DNA of 6,106 bases from Planctomycetota bacterium (GTDB taxonomy: Bacteria > JAJVIF01 > JAPKYR01). The notes under the pieces were generated by a model. The model was given only the letters and a program-made list of their open reading frames with translations, did not search any database and had not been told where the DNA came from. The translations under genes and the position numbers were made by a program. Below, in pieces: positions 5,641 to 6,106 of the stretch (the stretch's first letter is position 1; each line of letters starts with the position of its first letter). The stretch is taken from NCBI GenBank assembly GCA_030673355.1, contig DAOVJF010000175.1:1-6106 (forward strand). The letters are read 5' to 3'.

Positions 5641-5726
5641 TATTTCCGCCTCCTTTCATAACCCTCGTGCCAGTGTTCCAGATCAGGCTCGTATACCGCA
5701 GTTATGAATATCAATCGTGGAAGTTC
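5640..5726 (-). pseudogene. 3' remnant of a DUF4258 toxin-like gene
   Basis: In the frame ending at TAA 5642-5640, the last codons read ...LIFITAVYEPDLEHWHEGYERRRK. The 'ITA.YEPD...W...Y..RRK' ending is what I know as the C terminus of DUF4258 proteins, which are encoded just upstream of YgiT-type antitoxins. The stop and the antitoxin start share one base (TAATG), as expected of a coupled pair. The family is normally about 80-110 residues, yet upstream the frame closes at a stop inside the DUF2203 gene (5735-5733), and no AUG start occurs in between. About three quarters of the gene is missing. It may persist because it carries the antitoxin's ribosome-binding site. The family call rests on a short segment. 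Confidence 0.6.
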
Positions 5727-6106
5727 ATAGCTTCATTTTGATTATCGGTACCCGATCCATGAAACGTTCAGTCAGATTGTGCCAGTGCGAAACTGTTTCT
5801 TCGCCAACGATCCAGCACAGGCAGACTTCTTTTCCCTGAACGGTAATGTGAGGGAAATCAACTATCCCTTTTATGAAATTCCTGATCAAGACTCCACTCA
5901 TGTCTACCTCGGCGATTATCCGCATCAGGCACTCATACTCGGATGGCGGCGGTCCCTCTGAATGGCCGTTACCTTTCGGTGTCCACTTTCCCGTTAGTGG
6001 ATCGAAGCCTTTGGCCTCTAGTTTCCCGAATAATTTTTGGATAGCGTCAAGTTTGCCTTTGATCCATGGGAGCAGTGCACGGGCTTCATCGAGGGAAAAA
6101 TGTTTA
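5725..6106 (-). CDS. DUF2203 family protein, 5' end beyond the window
   Basis: The frame is open from the stop at 5725-5727 to the window edge, giving 126 visible codons. An ATG at 5925 is internal, because clear family sequence lies upstream of it. The visible N terminus KHFSLDEARALLP matches the 'F(T/S)L.EA.ALLP' opening of DUF2203 proteins, so probably only a few residues are missing. Later marks, in visible-residue numbering, are KGIVDFP (79-85), VCLCWIVGEE (94-103) and SHWHN (106-110), ending soon after RFMDR, as usual for the family. An inserted Gly/Pro-rich segment (about 33-56) separates the helical N-terminal part from the conserved core. The biochemical role of DUF2203 is unknown to me. 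The gene probably heads the transcript that includes the toxin remnant and the zinc-finger gene, since all lie on one strand within 85 bases. Confidence 0.85.
   Translation of the reverse strand, partial: KHFSLDEARALLPWIKGKLDAIQKLFGKLEAKGFDPLTGKWTPKGNGHSEGPPPSEYECLMRIIAEVDMSGVLIRNFIKGIVDFPHITVQGKEVCLCWIVGEETVSHWHNLTERFMDRVPIIKMKL

Noticed and set aside
5725..5925. A separate 66-residue protein starting at ATG 5925
   Set aside because: The same frame is open to the window edge and encodes the conserved DUF2203 opening (SLDEARALLP), so this ATG is internal.

Overview
The window comes from a mid-GC bacterial chromosome. Two predicted lipoproteins with lipobox signal peptides suggest a diderm cell. 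Protein families and gene order do not match a well-known model genome; an uncultured or little-studied lineage is my inference, and I do not name a phylum.

Left part (1-2691): two lipoprotein genes point away from each other across a 312-base promoter region. The minus-strand gene (73-594) encodes a small lipoprotein with an acidic linker and one compact domain of unknown role; a good intrinsic terminator follows it (18-49). The plus-strand gene (907-2691) encodes a large lipoprotein with an Ig-like Kre9/KNH-type domain followed by seven SBBP-type repeats, which I read as a closed seven-bladed beta-propeller.

Middle (2692-4164): a 303-base gap holds a candidate promoter, a strongly base-paired region, a possible 19-codon leader ORF and a clear intrinsic terminator, all upstream of rsgA (2995-4074), the circularly permuted GTPase of 30S ribosome maturation. 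This is either an independent small RNA or an attenuating leader of rsgA. A long-stem terminator closes rsgA and separates it from the convergent minus-strand operon.

Right part (4165-6106, all minus strand): a membrane-anchored rhodanese gene (4644-5216) overlaps a MauE/DoxX-like membrane protein gene (4165-4647) by four bases, forming an envelope sulfur or thiol-redox pair. A palindrome overlapping a -10-like box sits just before it, and no Shine-Dalgarno is visible. Further upstream lie a YgiT/MqsA-type zinc-finger antitoxin-like gene (5413-5640), the 3' remnant of its DUF4258 toxin-like partner (5640-5726), and a DUF2203 gene whose 5' end runs out of the window. The toxin remnant directly abuts the DUF2203 stop codon and suggests a decayed toxin-antitoxin locus. 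I found no CRISPR array, tRNA, rRNA or insertion sequence.
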